64,000 nt of DNA from the NCBI GenBank assembly GCA_965661055.1, contig CBFICS010000006.1, positions 62,001 to 126,000 of the forward strand. Direction: 5' to 3'. Positions 42,286 through 49,909 of this stretch are shown piece by piece. The notes under the pieces were generated by a model. That model saw only the letters and a list, made by a program, of their open reading frames with translations. It did no database searches and was not told the DNA's origin. Every line of letters begins with the position of its first letter. Positions within the stretch are counted from its first letter, which is position 1. This DNA is from CBFHSF01 sp965661055 (lineage in GTDB: Bacteria > Bacteroidota > Bacteroidia > Flavobacteriales > Schleiferiaceae). A program made the translations under genes and the position numbers.

Positions 42286-43346
42286 TGAATGAAAATGAGG
42301 AAGGCTTTTTAGACAATGAATCTGAAGAGCTATATGAACACCACAGATTTGAAGCTGACAAAGGGCAAAGTCCGTTAAGAGTCGATAAATTTATTGGCAA
42401 CTTTTTAGAAGGCACCTCTAGAAATAAAATTCAAGAAGCCGCTGCCGCGGGAAACATTTTAGTGAATGGCTCGTCTGTTAAAGCCAATTACAAAGTAAAG
42501 CCTGGTGACGTGGTTCAAATGGTTCTAGCTCAACCTCCAAGAGAAATTGAACTGATTGCTGAAGACATTCCGTTAAACATTGTTCACAGCGATCACGATG
42601 TTGTGGTCATCAACAAAGAAGCCGGATTAGTGGTTCATCCTGGTTATGGTAACTACCGAGGAACCTTAGTGAATGCGCTTATGTATTTATTTGAAAACCT
42701 CCCTGAGAAGAACGGAACGGATAGACCCGGACTGGTTCACCGCCTAGATAAAAACACCAGTGGAATTATGGTGGTAGCCAAAAATGAAATGGCAATGACC
42801 CACCTTGCTAAACAGTTTTTTGACAGATCCACCGACAGGAAATATATCGCTATTGTTTGGGGAGACCTAAAGGAAGATTCGGGCACCATTACAGGACATA
42901 TTGGCAGAAGTTTAAAAAACCGAAAAGTAATGGATGTTTTCCCGAATGGAGAATTCGGAAAACACGCAGTGACTCATTACAAGGTACTACTGAGATTCGG
43001 ATACGTTACCGTGGTTGAATGTAAACTAGAAACCGGAAGAACGCACCAGATTAGAGCTCACTTTAAATACCTTGGCCATCCTTTATTTAATGACATTGAG
43101 TATGGAGGCGAAAAAATATTACGAGGGACTCACCACACAAAATACAAGCAGTTTATTCAAAACTGTTTTAGTGTATGTCCAAGACATGCCTTACACGCCA
43201 AATCATTAGCCTTTGACCATCCTACCACTAAAGAAAGGCTTTCTTTTAATTCAGATTTACCGGAAGACATGCAGGCATTAATTAATAAATTTGAATCGTA
43301 TACTAGTTCAAGGACAACAGAGGTTAATTTAGAAGACGAGGATTAA
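42282..43346 (+). CDS. rluD: RluA-family 23S rRNA pseudouridine synthase (RluD-like)
   Basis: The enzyme isomerises specific uridines in 23S rRNA. The 354 residues have an S4 RNA-binding domain (about 32-90), the catalytic HRLDKNTSGIMV (153-164) with nucleophile D156, and LETGRTHQIRAHFKYLGHPL (about 247-266). The first 28 residues are acidic and extra. Its start overlaps the end of the T9SS cargo gene by four bases, so translation is probably coupled. The RluD rather than RluC assignment rests on gene order and the S4 domain. Confidence 0.9.
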   Translation: MMNENEEGFLDNESEELYEHHRFEADKGQSPLRVDKFIGNFLEGTSRNKIQEAAAAGNILVNGSSVKANYKVKPGDVVQMVLAQPPREIELIAEDIPLNIVHSDHDVVVINKEAGLVVHPGYGNYRGTLVNALMYLFENLPEKNGTDRPGLVHRLDKNTSGIMVVAKNEMAMTHLAKQFFDRSTDRKYIAIVWGDLKEDSGTITGHIGRSLKNRKVMDVFPNGEFGKHAVTHYKVLLRFGYVTVVECKLETGRTHQIRAHFKYLGHPLFNDIEYGGEKILRGTHHTKYKQFIQNCFSVCPRHALHAKSLAFDHPTTKERLSFNSDLPEDMQALINKFESYTSSRTTEVNLEDED

Positions 43347-43394
43347 GTAATTCAATGGTGAATTCCTTACCTTGAGATATTCAAAGTTTTGGTT

Positions 43395-44471
43395 ATGAAA
43401 AAGCTGTTTATTGTTATCGGATTTACATTAGTATGGAGTGCTTGTCAAAAAGACCAGAAGCTCACAACTTCATTACCTGCTAACACAACTCCTGCACCCA
43501 TCTCTGTACCTCCTGGTTACCCTCAGCCAAACATCCCTAGTGACAATCCTCAAACCGTTGAAGGAATAGATTTAGGTAGACATTTATTTTACGACAAACG
43601 GTTATCGGGCGACAATTCTCAAGCATGCGCTAGCTGTCACCTTCAAGAATACAATTTTGCCGATTTCAGAAGATTCTCAGAAGGAATTGACGGAGTTTTT
43701 GGTGACCGAAACGCCATGGCCATTGTTGACCTTGCGTGGCAAGATTTCTTTTTCTGGGATGGTAGAGAAGGTAGTCTTGAAGCGCAGGCCATACAACCCG
43801 TCATCAATCCCATAGAAATGCACACAACTTGGCCAGAAGTCATTGCCAAACTGGCTCAAGATTCTCTTTACCAAGTAAAATTTAAAATGGCCTTTGGCGA
43901 TAATAGCATAACCAAAGAAAACGCTGCAAAAGCCATTTCTCAATTTGAAAGATCAATGGTCAGCGGAAACTCAAAGTTTGACAACGGTCTAGCGATGGTA
44001 GGTGATGTACTTATTCCTTTTCCGAACTTTTCACAAGAGGAAAACCTAGGAAAAGATTTGTTTTTCACAGAAGACGGGGACTGTTTTCATTGCCATGCAA
44101 ATCCAACATTTGGTGCTTTTGGTGAATTGCAATTTTCAAACAACGGACTTGATTCAGTTCTTCAAGTAGGTAGCGGCAGAGAAGCGGTAACGAATGACAC
44201 GAACGACAGAGCTAAGTTCAAAATTCCGACTTTGAGAAATATTGAATATTCATTTCCTTATATGCATGACGGAAGATTTTCAAACCTTCAACAAGTTATA
44301 GAGTTTTATAACACCGGTGGTTTTGTCACCCCTACCACCGATCCTAACATGAAAAAAGCAGGGATAGGAAGAAATTGGACACCTCAACAAAAGGCTAACC
44401 TACTCGCTTTTCTTCAAACTCTTTCTGATGAATCATTCTTACTTAACCCTGATTACTCTGATCCATTTTAG
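43395..44471 (+). CDS. Di-haem cytochrome c peroxidase / MauG-family lipoprotein
   Basis: The 358 residues begin with a lipoprotein signal (lipobox WSAC, lipidated C17) and carry two CXXCH haem c motifs, CASCH (78-82) and CFHCH (230-234), the pattern of CcpA/MauG di-haem peroxidases. Other family parts are GIDLGRHLFYDKRLS (57-71), FWDGREGSLEAQAIQPVINP and SFPYMHDGRFSNLQQVIEFY. It should reduce hydrogen peroxide or oxidise a partner protein in the periplasm. The ATG at 43395 is preferred to a TTG at 43389. Its stop interlocks with the convergent small gene. Confidence 0.92.
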   Translation: MKKLFIVIGFTLVWSACQKDQKLTTSLPANTTPAPISVPPGYPQPNIPSDNPQTVEGIDLGRHLFYDKRLSGDNSQACASCHLQEYNFADFRRFSEGIDGVFGDRNAMAIVDLAWQDFFFWDGREGSLEAQAIQPVINPIEMHTTWPEVIAKLAQDSLYQVKFKMAFGDNSITKENAAKAISQFERSMVSGNSKFDNGLAMVGDVLIPFPNFSQEENLGKDLFFTEDGDCFHCHANPTFGAFGELQFSNNGLDSVLQVGSGREAVTNDTNDRAKFKIPTLRNIEYSFPYMHDGRFSNLQQVIEFYNTGGFVTPTTDPNMKKAGIGRNWTPQQKANLLAFLQTLSDESFLLNPDYSDPF

Positions 44472-44743
44472 GGCCATAAAAAGAATAGGCAAAGAAAAAC
44501 AATCATTGCGCTAAAATCCAATGCAGCAAGGTCTTTAATGCGTCTCTCTTCTTTTTGAAGACGGTATTTTAGAATCCATTTTCGTCTTTCTTCAGGAGAT
44601 ATTTTTGAGATTTTCCGATAGACCACCACAACCCTTTTTTGATTCTTTTGGGCAACAAAGTAACTTATACGTTTCCTATTATTAAGCTTCAAAGAAGCTA
44701 TCATTGCCATGATGCTACCTGATCCTCCTAACATATCAGGCAT
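44468..44743 (-). CDS. Small basic membrane protein of unknown function (91 aa)
   Basis: I do not recognise a function. It starts MLGGSGSIMAMIASLKLNNR (from residue 4), has a highly basic charged middle (about 20-70, with SPEERRKWILKYRLQKEERR) and ends in a hydrophobic helix (about 76-91) that would anchor it in the membrane by its C-terminus. The first methionine at 44743 overlaps the end of the gene before it; the start could also be residue 4 (44734). It forms a pair with the next small membrane protein gene, downstream of lon. Confidence 0.7.
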   Translation of the reverse strand: MPDMLGGSGSIMAMIASLKLNNRKRISYFVAQKNQKRVVVVYRKISKISPEERRKWILKYRLQKEERRIKDLAALDFSAMIVFLCLFFLWP

Positions 44744-45032
44744 TGATATAAATAATTTGTGCTATGACCCATTTAATGATGAAAAAAGAGACTACCAATA
44801 CCACAAGGGTTGATAACAGAGTGATTATGATTCTTTTTACCTCCCTGTTTAGAACTCCTTTTTTTGATTTTTTTGCCGTTTCAAGAATTTGAGAAGGATT
44901 TCCTTTGGGGCTTTTGGCTTCTATATTTCTTTTGACCTTTTTTCTATGATCTAATTTTGAATACACCGAAACCTTTTGATTTCTTCGGTTATTCATCATT
45001 CTATTCATCTGAGCACCAAAAACACTAAACAT
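44736..45032 (-). CDS. Small basic membrane protein of unknown function (98 aa)
   Basis: This protein is very basic (about residues 10-65, with MNNRRNQKVSVYSKLDHRKK), followed by one membrane helix (IIITLLSTLVVLVVSFFIIK, about 68-87) and a short tail. No family is recognised. It overlaps the other small membrane gene by eight bases, suggesting co-translation and perhaps a complex. It lies downstream of lon on the same strand but after lon's terminator, so it likely depends on read-through or a weak own promoter. Confidence 0.7.
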   Translation of the reverse strand: MFSVFGAQMNRMMNNRRNQKVSVYSKLDHRKKVKRNIEAKSPKGNPSQILETAKKSKKGVLNREVKRIIITLLSTLVVLVVSFFIIKWVIAQIIYINA

Positions 45033-45042
45033 ACTTTCAGTA

Positions 45043-45070
45043 TAAAAAAAAAAGCCACCAAATGGCGGCT
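45043..45070 (-). terminator. Intrinsic terminator of lon
   Basis: On the minus strand AGCCGCC and GGTGGCT pair over seven bases (one G-U) around an ATTT loop, followed by ten T. It starts nine bases after the lon stop. Confidence 0.9.
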
Positions 45071-45078
45071 CTTAAAAC

Positions 45079-47517
45079 TTAGATAGATTTTGCACCTGAA
45101 ACCCTCTGCTTCATAAGGGCTAAATCTAAAACTTCACTCATTTTACTCACAAATTGAAACTTCATACCCTTTAGGTAATTAGGCGTAATCTCATCTATAT
45201 CTTTTTTGTTTTCTGAACAAAGAATAACTTCAGAAATCCCTGCCCTTTTTGCTGCAAGAATTTTCTCCTTTATTCCGCCGACAGGCAACACACGACCTCT
45301 CAAAGTAATTTCACCTGTCATTGCCAGTTTTGCTTTTACTTTTCTTTGGGTAAACAAAGAAGCCAAAGCCGTTAGCATAGTAACACCAGCAGAGGGACCA
45401 TCTTTTGGAGTTGCTCCTTCTGGCACGTGGATATTGACATCCCAATTTTTAAAGGCATCATACGGAATATTGTAATCTTCAGCATGTGCTTTTAGGTAAG
45501 CCATTGCAATGGTTGAAGACTCTTTCATTACGTCTCCTAAATTCCCCGTTACCGCAACTTTTCCACTTCCTTTAGATAAGGAACTTTCAATGAAAAGAAT
45601 ATCTCCACCAACTGGTGTCCAGGCAAGACCAGTTACTACACCGGCAACATCATTACCTTGATACATGTCTTTATCAAAACGTGTAGGCCCTAATATCTCG
45701 ACCACTTTATCAGAGTTCAGCTTGACCTCATACTCCTCGTCCATGGCTTTTGCCTTGGCAGCATATCTAACAAGTTTTGCAATAACCTTATCTAACCCAC
45801 GAACTCCTGATTCTCTTGTGTACTTGTCAACTACAAAAGCTAAGGTTTTCATGTCTAAAGTAAGGTCCGCCTTTTTAAGTCCATGCTCTTTGAGTTGCTT
45901 TGGCAATAAATGTCTCTTGGCTATTTCTACTTTTTCCTCTAGAGTATAGCCCGTAACCTCAATAATCTCCATTCTGTCTCTTAAGGCAGGCTGAATAGTA
46001 TTTAGATTATTGGCAGTAGCCACAAACATTACCTTACTTAAATCATAGCCTAATTCTAGATAATTATCGTAAAACTCATTGTTTTGCTCAGGGTCAAGGA
46101 CCTCTAACATAGCGCTAGAAGGATCACCATGACCATCGTACTTCAACTTATCAATTTCATCTAAAACAAACACTGGGTTAGAAGTACCTGCCTTTTTAAT
46201 ATTTTGAACCACCCTTCCAGGCATAGCCCCTATATAGGTCTTTCTATGACCTCTAATTTCAGCCTCATCTCTTAATCCTCCTAAAGACATTCTAATATAT
46301 TCTCTGCCTAAGGCTTCGGCTACAGATTTTCCCAGAGAGGTTTTTCCAACTCCTGGAGGACCATATAGACAAAGAATAGGTGATTTCATATCACCTTTTA
46401 GTTTCAAAACAGCAAGGTGCTCAATGATTCTTTCCTTTACTTTTTCTAAACCAAAATGGTCCCTATCTAGAATCTTTTCCGCTTTCTTTAAATTAAAAGA
46501 ATCTTTTGAAAACTCATTCCACGGAAGTTCTAACAAAAGCTCTAAGTAGTTACGCTGGATACTAAATTCTGGCATTTGCTGATTCAATCTCTTCAATTTA
46601 TTCAGCTCTTTATCAAAGTGCTCAGCAACAGATTTACTCCATTTCTTAGCCTTTGCTTTTTGCCCCATTTCTTCCAATTCACCTTCAACAGAATTACCCC
46701 CTAATTCTTCTTGAATGGTCTTCATTTGTTGGTGAAGAAAGTACTCTCTTTGCTGCTGGTCTACTTCATTTCTAACCTTAGATTGAATTTCATTTCTAAC
46801 CTCCAGCATCTGAGCCTCCGTATGCAAATGTTTTAAAACCTTGGTCGCTCTTTCAATGATATTATTTTCTTCTAACAACTCTTGTTTACCTTTTACATTT
46901 TGGTTCATGTTAGAGGCAATAAAGTTTAATAAGAAAGAATTATTGTCAATGTTTTTTAAGGCAACTTGTGCTTCGGTTGGAATATTAGGAGAACCTTCAA
47001 TAATAGTATTGGCAAGTTCTTTAATGCTGTCAATTAAAACTTCAAATTCTTTGTTCTCTCCTTGAGGCTCAACGTCTGGAAGCAGTTCAATTCTAGCTTT
47101 GTGATAAGGAGTGCTTTCAACAACTTCAATAATTTTGAACCTCTTCTTTCCTCTAATAATAACCGTAATATTACCGTCGGGCATTTTAAAAAGCCTAACA
47201 ATTTTTGAAAGGGTACCGGTTTGGTAAAAATCTTTTTCAGTGGGATTTTCTGTTGAAGAGGAAATCTGTGAAACAACCCCCATAAACTTAGCTCCTTTTT
47301 GGGCATCGTTTATCAACTTTATTGAAGCATCTCTTCCGGCAGTAATAGGAGTAACAATTCCTGGAAATACCACAGTATTTCGCAAGGGAAGAATGGGAAT
47401 CAAATCAGGAAGATCATCACTGGTTAAATCGGGTTCGTCATCAGAAGCCATTAAAGGAATAAATTCTGTATCCTCATTAACCATCTGTGAGAAGTCTATA
47501 TTTTCAAAGTTTTTCAT
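45079..47517 (-). CDS. lon: ATP-dependent protease La (Lon)
   Basis: Lon degrades misfolded and short-lived regulatory proteins in the cytosol. The 812 residues have the N-terminal LON substrate-binding domain (about 38-235), a coiled-coil region, the AAA+ module with Walker A GPPGVGKT (386-393) and FVLDEIDKL, and the protease domain with the Ser-Lys dyad S709 (in GPSAGV) and K752. I chose the ATG at 47517 (MKNFENIDFS); an in-frame TTG at 47550 adds 11 residues not expected in the family. A strong terminator follows. Confidence 0.96.
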   Translation of the reverse strand: MKNFENIDFSQMVNEDTEFIPLMASDDEPDLTSDDLPDLIPILPLRNTVVFPGIVTPITAGRDASIKLINDAQKGAKFMGVVSQISSSTENPTEKDFYQTGTLSKIVRLFKMPDGNITVIIRGKKRFKIIEVVESTPYHKARIELLPDVEPQGENKEFEVLIDSIKELANTIIEGSPNIPTEAQVALKNIDNNSFLLNFIASNMNQNVKGKQELLEENNIIERATKVLKHLHTEAQMLEVRNEIQSKVRNEVDQQQREYFLHQQMKTIQEELGGNSVEGELEEMGQKAKAKKWSKSVAEHFDKELNKLKRLNQQMPEFSIQRNYLELLLELPWNEFSKDSFNLKKAEKILDRDHFGLEKVKERIIEHLAVLKLKGDMKSPILCLYGPPGVGKTSLGKSVAEALGREYIRMSLGGLRDEAEIRGHRKTYIGAMPGRVVQNIKKAGTSNPVFVLDEIDKLKYDGHGDPSSAMLEVLDPEQNNEFYDNYLELGYDLSKVMFVATANNLNTIQPALRDRMEIIEVTGYTLEEKVEIAKRHLLPKQLKEHGLKKADLTLDMKTLAFVVDKYTRESGVRGLDKVIAKLVRYAAKAKAMDEEYEVKLNSDKVVEILGPTRFDKDMYQGNDVAGVVTGLAWTPVGGDILFIESSLSKGSGKVAVTGNLGDVMKESSTIAMAYLKAHAEDYNIPYDAFKNWDVNIHVPEGATPKDGPSAGVTMLTALASLFTQRKVKAKLAMTGEITLRGRVLPVGGIKEKILAAKRAGISEVILCSENKKDIDEITPNYLKGMKFQFVSKMSEVLDLALMKQRVSGAKSI

Positions 47518-47666
47518 ATTGTGAATCCGTATGCTAATAGTTAAATGCAAAAACGATAGTCAAAATGTCATTATATAACAATTCACCTCGTAAATAAATT
47601 GCTTTTACTACCTAGTCAATCGGTATGCCAATAAAACCTCTCTGACAACAAGTCATAAAACAGAGT

Positions 47667-48839
47667 CTATCTTCTAAACTCTTGGGTTTGATCAAAAATT
47701 TCTTGATACATTGTTTTCTGATCTTCTGTGAGTGATAGCCCACGTCGCTCCATCATTCGCTCCATGGTTTCAAAGGCTTTTTCAATTTGGTACACCATGG
47801 TTCCGGAAGCGCCTCCCCAAGAAAATGAAGGAACGAAGTTTCTTGGAAAACCTGCACCAAACACGTTGGCTGAAACTCCCACGACAGTGCCCGTATTAAA
47901 CATGGTATTGATTCCAGACTTACTGTGATCGCCCATCATCAGTCCAACAAACTGTTGCCCGGTTCTAGCAAATCTCTTGGCAGTATAATTCCAAATCTTT
48001 ACTTCGTCGTAATTATTCTTCAAGTTTGAATTATTGGTGTCGGCGCCTAAATTACACCACTCACCCAACACAGAGTTTCCTAGGTACCCATCGTGGCCTT
48101 TGTTTGAATATCCAAAAAGCACTGAGTTACTCACCTCGCCCCCAACTTTACAATGAGGGCCTAAAGTAGTTGCCCCATAGATTTTCGCACCCATTTTTAA
48201 CACCGAGAGTTCATTCATGGCTAAACCACCTCTCACCATACAACCTTCTAAAACTTGAGCTCCTTTTCCGATGTAGATTGGAGCATCGGTTGCATTGAGA
48301 ATGGAAGCCTCCACATAAGCTCCTTCTTCTATAAATATCTTATCACCCATTACCGTATTGGTAGATGAAATGGGTTGAGAATTTCTTCCTCCTGTTACCA
48401 ATTCAAAGTCTTTTGCCAGCTCAAATCCATTGAGAAGAAAAATATCCCAAGGATTATTAATCATGGTGAACTCCGCATCGATTTCAACCCTTTCAAGCTC
48501 AATATCTGGAAATTCTACAACCTCAGCACCTGAAAGGCTACATGCCAAAAGGGTGTCTCCATGAAACAAACCTTGTCCAGGCTTTAAATCAATAATTTTT
48601 GACAATATCCTTAGGTTAGGACATAGACCTCCATTCACCAATAAATTGTCTTCCTCAATAATAGGTGGGAAACAATCTTTTAGATAGGATTGGGTAAGAA
48701 AAGATGGCTTTGATTCAAGTCTTCTTTCCCATTTTTCAGCAATGGTTAATATCCCTAATCTTATTTGAGCAACTGGCCTTGTGAAAGTAAAAGGCAAAAG
48801 ATTGTCTCGTTGCGGACCGTCAAATAGAATTAAATTCAT
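47667..48839 (-). CDS. GlmU-like sugar nucleotidyltransferase-family protein
   Basis: The 390-residue protein has an N-terminal nucleotidyltransferase-like part starting MNLILFDGPQRDNLLPFTFT, with RPVAQIRLGILTIAEKW, and a C-terminal left-handed beta-helix (about 195-345) built of hexapeptide repeats such as IFIEEGAYVEASIL, PIYIGKGAQVLEGCMVRG and VGGEVSNSVLFGY. It resembles the Bacteroidota GlmU-like family (NTP_transf_4). The usual nucleotide-binding GxGTR loop of GlmU is replaced, so the activity is uncertain. The ATG at 48839 is chosen because the family begins MNLILFD. It lies just downstream of rpmE2 and its terminator. Confidence 0.88.
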   Translation of the reverse strand: MNLILFDGPQRDNLLPFTFTRPVAQIRLGILTIAEKWERRLESKPSFLTQSYLKDCFPPIIEEDNLLVNGGLCPNLRILSKIIDLKPGQGLFHGDTLLACSLSGAEVVEFPDIELERVEIDAEFTMINNPWDIFLLNGFELAKDFELVTGGRNSQPISSTNTVMGDKIFIEEGAYVEASILNATDAPIYIGKGAQVLEGCMVRGGLAMNELSVLKMGAKIYGATTLGPHCKVGGEVSNSVLFGYSNKGHDGYLGNSVLGEWCNLGADTNNSNLKNNYDEVKIWNYTAKRFARTGQQFVGLMMGDHSKSGINTMFNTGTVVGVSANVFGAGFPRNFVPSFSWGGASGTMVYQIEKAFETMERMMERRGLSLTEDQKTMYQEIFDQTQEFRR

Positions 48840-48869
48840 AGAAGCGTAAAATTTAGAGATAAAAATAAA

Positions 48870-48905
48870 CAAAAAGCCCTGAAACACATCAGCATTTCAG
48901 GGCTT
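48870..48905 (-). terminator. Intrinsic terminator of rpmE2
   Basis: AGCCCTGAAA (48875-48884) and TTTCAGGGCT (48895-48904) form a ten-base stem with a ten-base loop; on the minus strand it is followed by a T-run. It lies just after the L31 gene. Confidence 0.85.
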
Positions 48906-48926
48906 GTTAACAGATTATTTAAAATC

Positions 48927-49181
48927 TTATTTCTTTTGGAATTTCGCGTAACGGTTACGGAATTTATCAACACGTCCAGTTGTATCAAGAAGTTTAACCT
49001 TACCTGTGTAGAATGGATGTGAGAATGATGAAACTTCCATTTTGATTAATGGGTATTCAGTTCCTTCAAATTCTGCAGTTTCTTTTGTGTTTGCACAAGA
49101 GCGAATTAATCTCTCGTCACCAGTTGACATATCTCTGAAGATACACAAACGGTAGTTTTCTGGGTGAATTCCTTTTTTCAT
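48927..49181 (-). CDS. rpmE2: 50S ribosomal protein L31, type B
   Basis: The 84 residues begin MKKGIHPENYRLCIFRDMST, the normal L31 start, and contain SFSHPFYTGKVKLLDTTGRV (52-71) with DKFRNRYAKF after it. It has no CxxC zinc motif, so it is the zinc-independent type B paralogue. The ATG at 49181 is right; an in-frame TTG at 49244 lies inside the gene's own promoter box. The 5' leader (about 49182-49235) contains a stable hairpin that may serve autoregulation. It is flanked by terminators and stands alone. Confidence 0.95.
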   Translation of the reverse strand: MKKGIHPENYRLCIFRDMSTGDERLIRSCANTKETAEFEGTEYPLIKMEVSSFSHPFYTGKVKLLDTTGRVDKFRNRYAKFQKK

Positions 49182-49197
49182 ATCATTTTTATTTTTT

Positions 49198-49219
49198 GAG
49201 TTAGGTTTTTGCCCAACTC
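49198..49219 (-). promoter_or_regulatory. Candidate leader hairpin in the rpmE2 5' UTR
   Basis: On the minus strand GAGTTGGG, a CAAAAA loop and CCTAACTC form an eight-base-pair stem with a single G-U pair, about 17 bases before the rpmE2 start and after its -7 box. There is no T-run, so it is not a terminator. Ribosomal protein genes often carry such leaders for autogenous control; this one is inference. Confidence 0.45.
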
Positions 49220-49241
49220 CCATTTTTCCTATTGAGGGCCG

Positions 49242-49249
49242 CAAATGTA
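49242..49249 (-). promoter_or_regulatory. -7 promoter box of rpmE2 (TACATTTG)
   Basis: This is an exact TAnnTTTG match on the minus strand about 60 bases before the ATG, leaving a leader of roughly 50 bases that holds the hairpin at 49198-49219. Its TTG (49242-49244) is in frame with rpmE2 and should not be read as a start. Confidence 0.65.
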
Positions 49250-49357
49250 AAAAAAGAAATTATATGATTCACAATGAATTAAACATTCTTTTCTTAGTGC
49301 GAGCAAAGGTGACGATTTTTTAGTAACTTTTGACGACTTAACTTACTTAAAAACACT

Positions 49358-49672
49358 ATGATCATTACAACAACGGAAACTATACCCAATCGAGAAATAA
49401 CAGAAATCTTGGGAATTGCTCGAGGCTCAACGGTTAGAGCAAGACACCTTGGAAACGATATTTTTGCAGGATTAAAAAATCTGGTAGGTGGAGAAATCAG
49501 TGAATACACCAAACTTCAAGGCCAATCAAGGGAGCAAGCCTTAAAAAGAATGATGGACGATGCCGAAAGCCTTGGTGCCGATGCTATCATTAACATTAGA
49601 CTAACAACTTCTATGGTTATGCAAGGTGCATCAGAAATATTAGCCTACGGAACCGCTGTTAAATTAAAGTAA
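49358..49672 (+). CDS. YbjQ family (UPF0145) protein
   Basis: The 104 residues match the UPF0145/YbjQ family: MIITTTETIPNREITEILGI at the start, RGSTVRARHLGNDIFAGLKN (about 28-47), GGEISEYTKLQGQSREQALK (about 50-69), and AESLGADAIINIRLTTSMV at the C-terminus. The fold is a pentameric alpha/beta sandwich; a heavy-metal-binding role has been proposed but is not established. Its stop overlaps the ATG of a 44-residue membrane protein by one base. Confidence 0.93.
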   Translation: MIITTTETIPNREITEILGIARGSTVRARHLGNDIFAGLKNLVGGEISEYTKLQGQSREQALKRMMDDAESLGADAIINIRLTTSMVMQGASEILAYGTAVKLK

Positions 49673-49806
49673 TGACAGATATAGACTTCTTTGCAATCGG
49701 AATTAACGCCCTTATTTGGGGGGTAGGATTCATACTTCTTGTTTATTTAATTTTTAAGAGAATTAAAGACAAGAAAAATGAAGATTTTGAACAAAGAGAT
49801 AACTAG
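49672..49806 (+). CDS. 44-residue single-helix membrane protein
   Basis: The ATG shares its A with the stop codon of the YbjQ gene (TAATG), a coupling arrangement that argues for real translation. The protein starts MTDIDFFAIGINALIWGVGF, has one membrane helix (about 8-28, ending LLVYLIF), and then a charged cytoplasmic tail KRIKDKKNEDFEQRDN. It has no known domain. It is too short to be picked up by usual length cut-offs. It is followed by a terminator-like hairpin. Confidence 0.7.
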   Translation: MTDIDFFAIGINALIWGVGFILLVYLIFKRIKDKKNEDFEQRDN

Positions 49807-49869
49807 GGAATTTGATCTTTAAATAATTTTCTTTGGCTCTTTGGGCTAATTTTCTTGTGATAGAATAAT

Positions 49870-49891
49870 AAAATCCCTGAAAAGGGGTTTT
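49870..49891 (+). terminator. Intrinsic terminator after ybjQ and the small membrane protein gene
   Basis: AAAATCCCT and AGGGGTTTT pair over nine bases (one U-G) around a GAAA tetraloop, with a T-rich 3' flank. The -7 box of the next gene begins seven bases later. Confidence 0.7.
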
Positions 49892-49897
49892 CTATTC

Positions 49898-49905
49898 TAT
49901 ATTTG
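49898..49905 (+). promoter_or_regulatory. -7 promoter box of the beta-helix lipoprotein gene (TATATTTG)
   Basis: This is an exact TAnnTTTG match ending only four bases before the ATG at 49910, so the transcript would be leaderless or nearly so. Confidence 0.55.
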
Positions 49906-49909
49906 CCAC

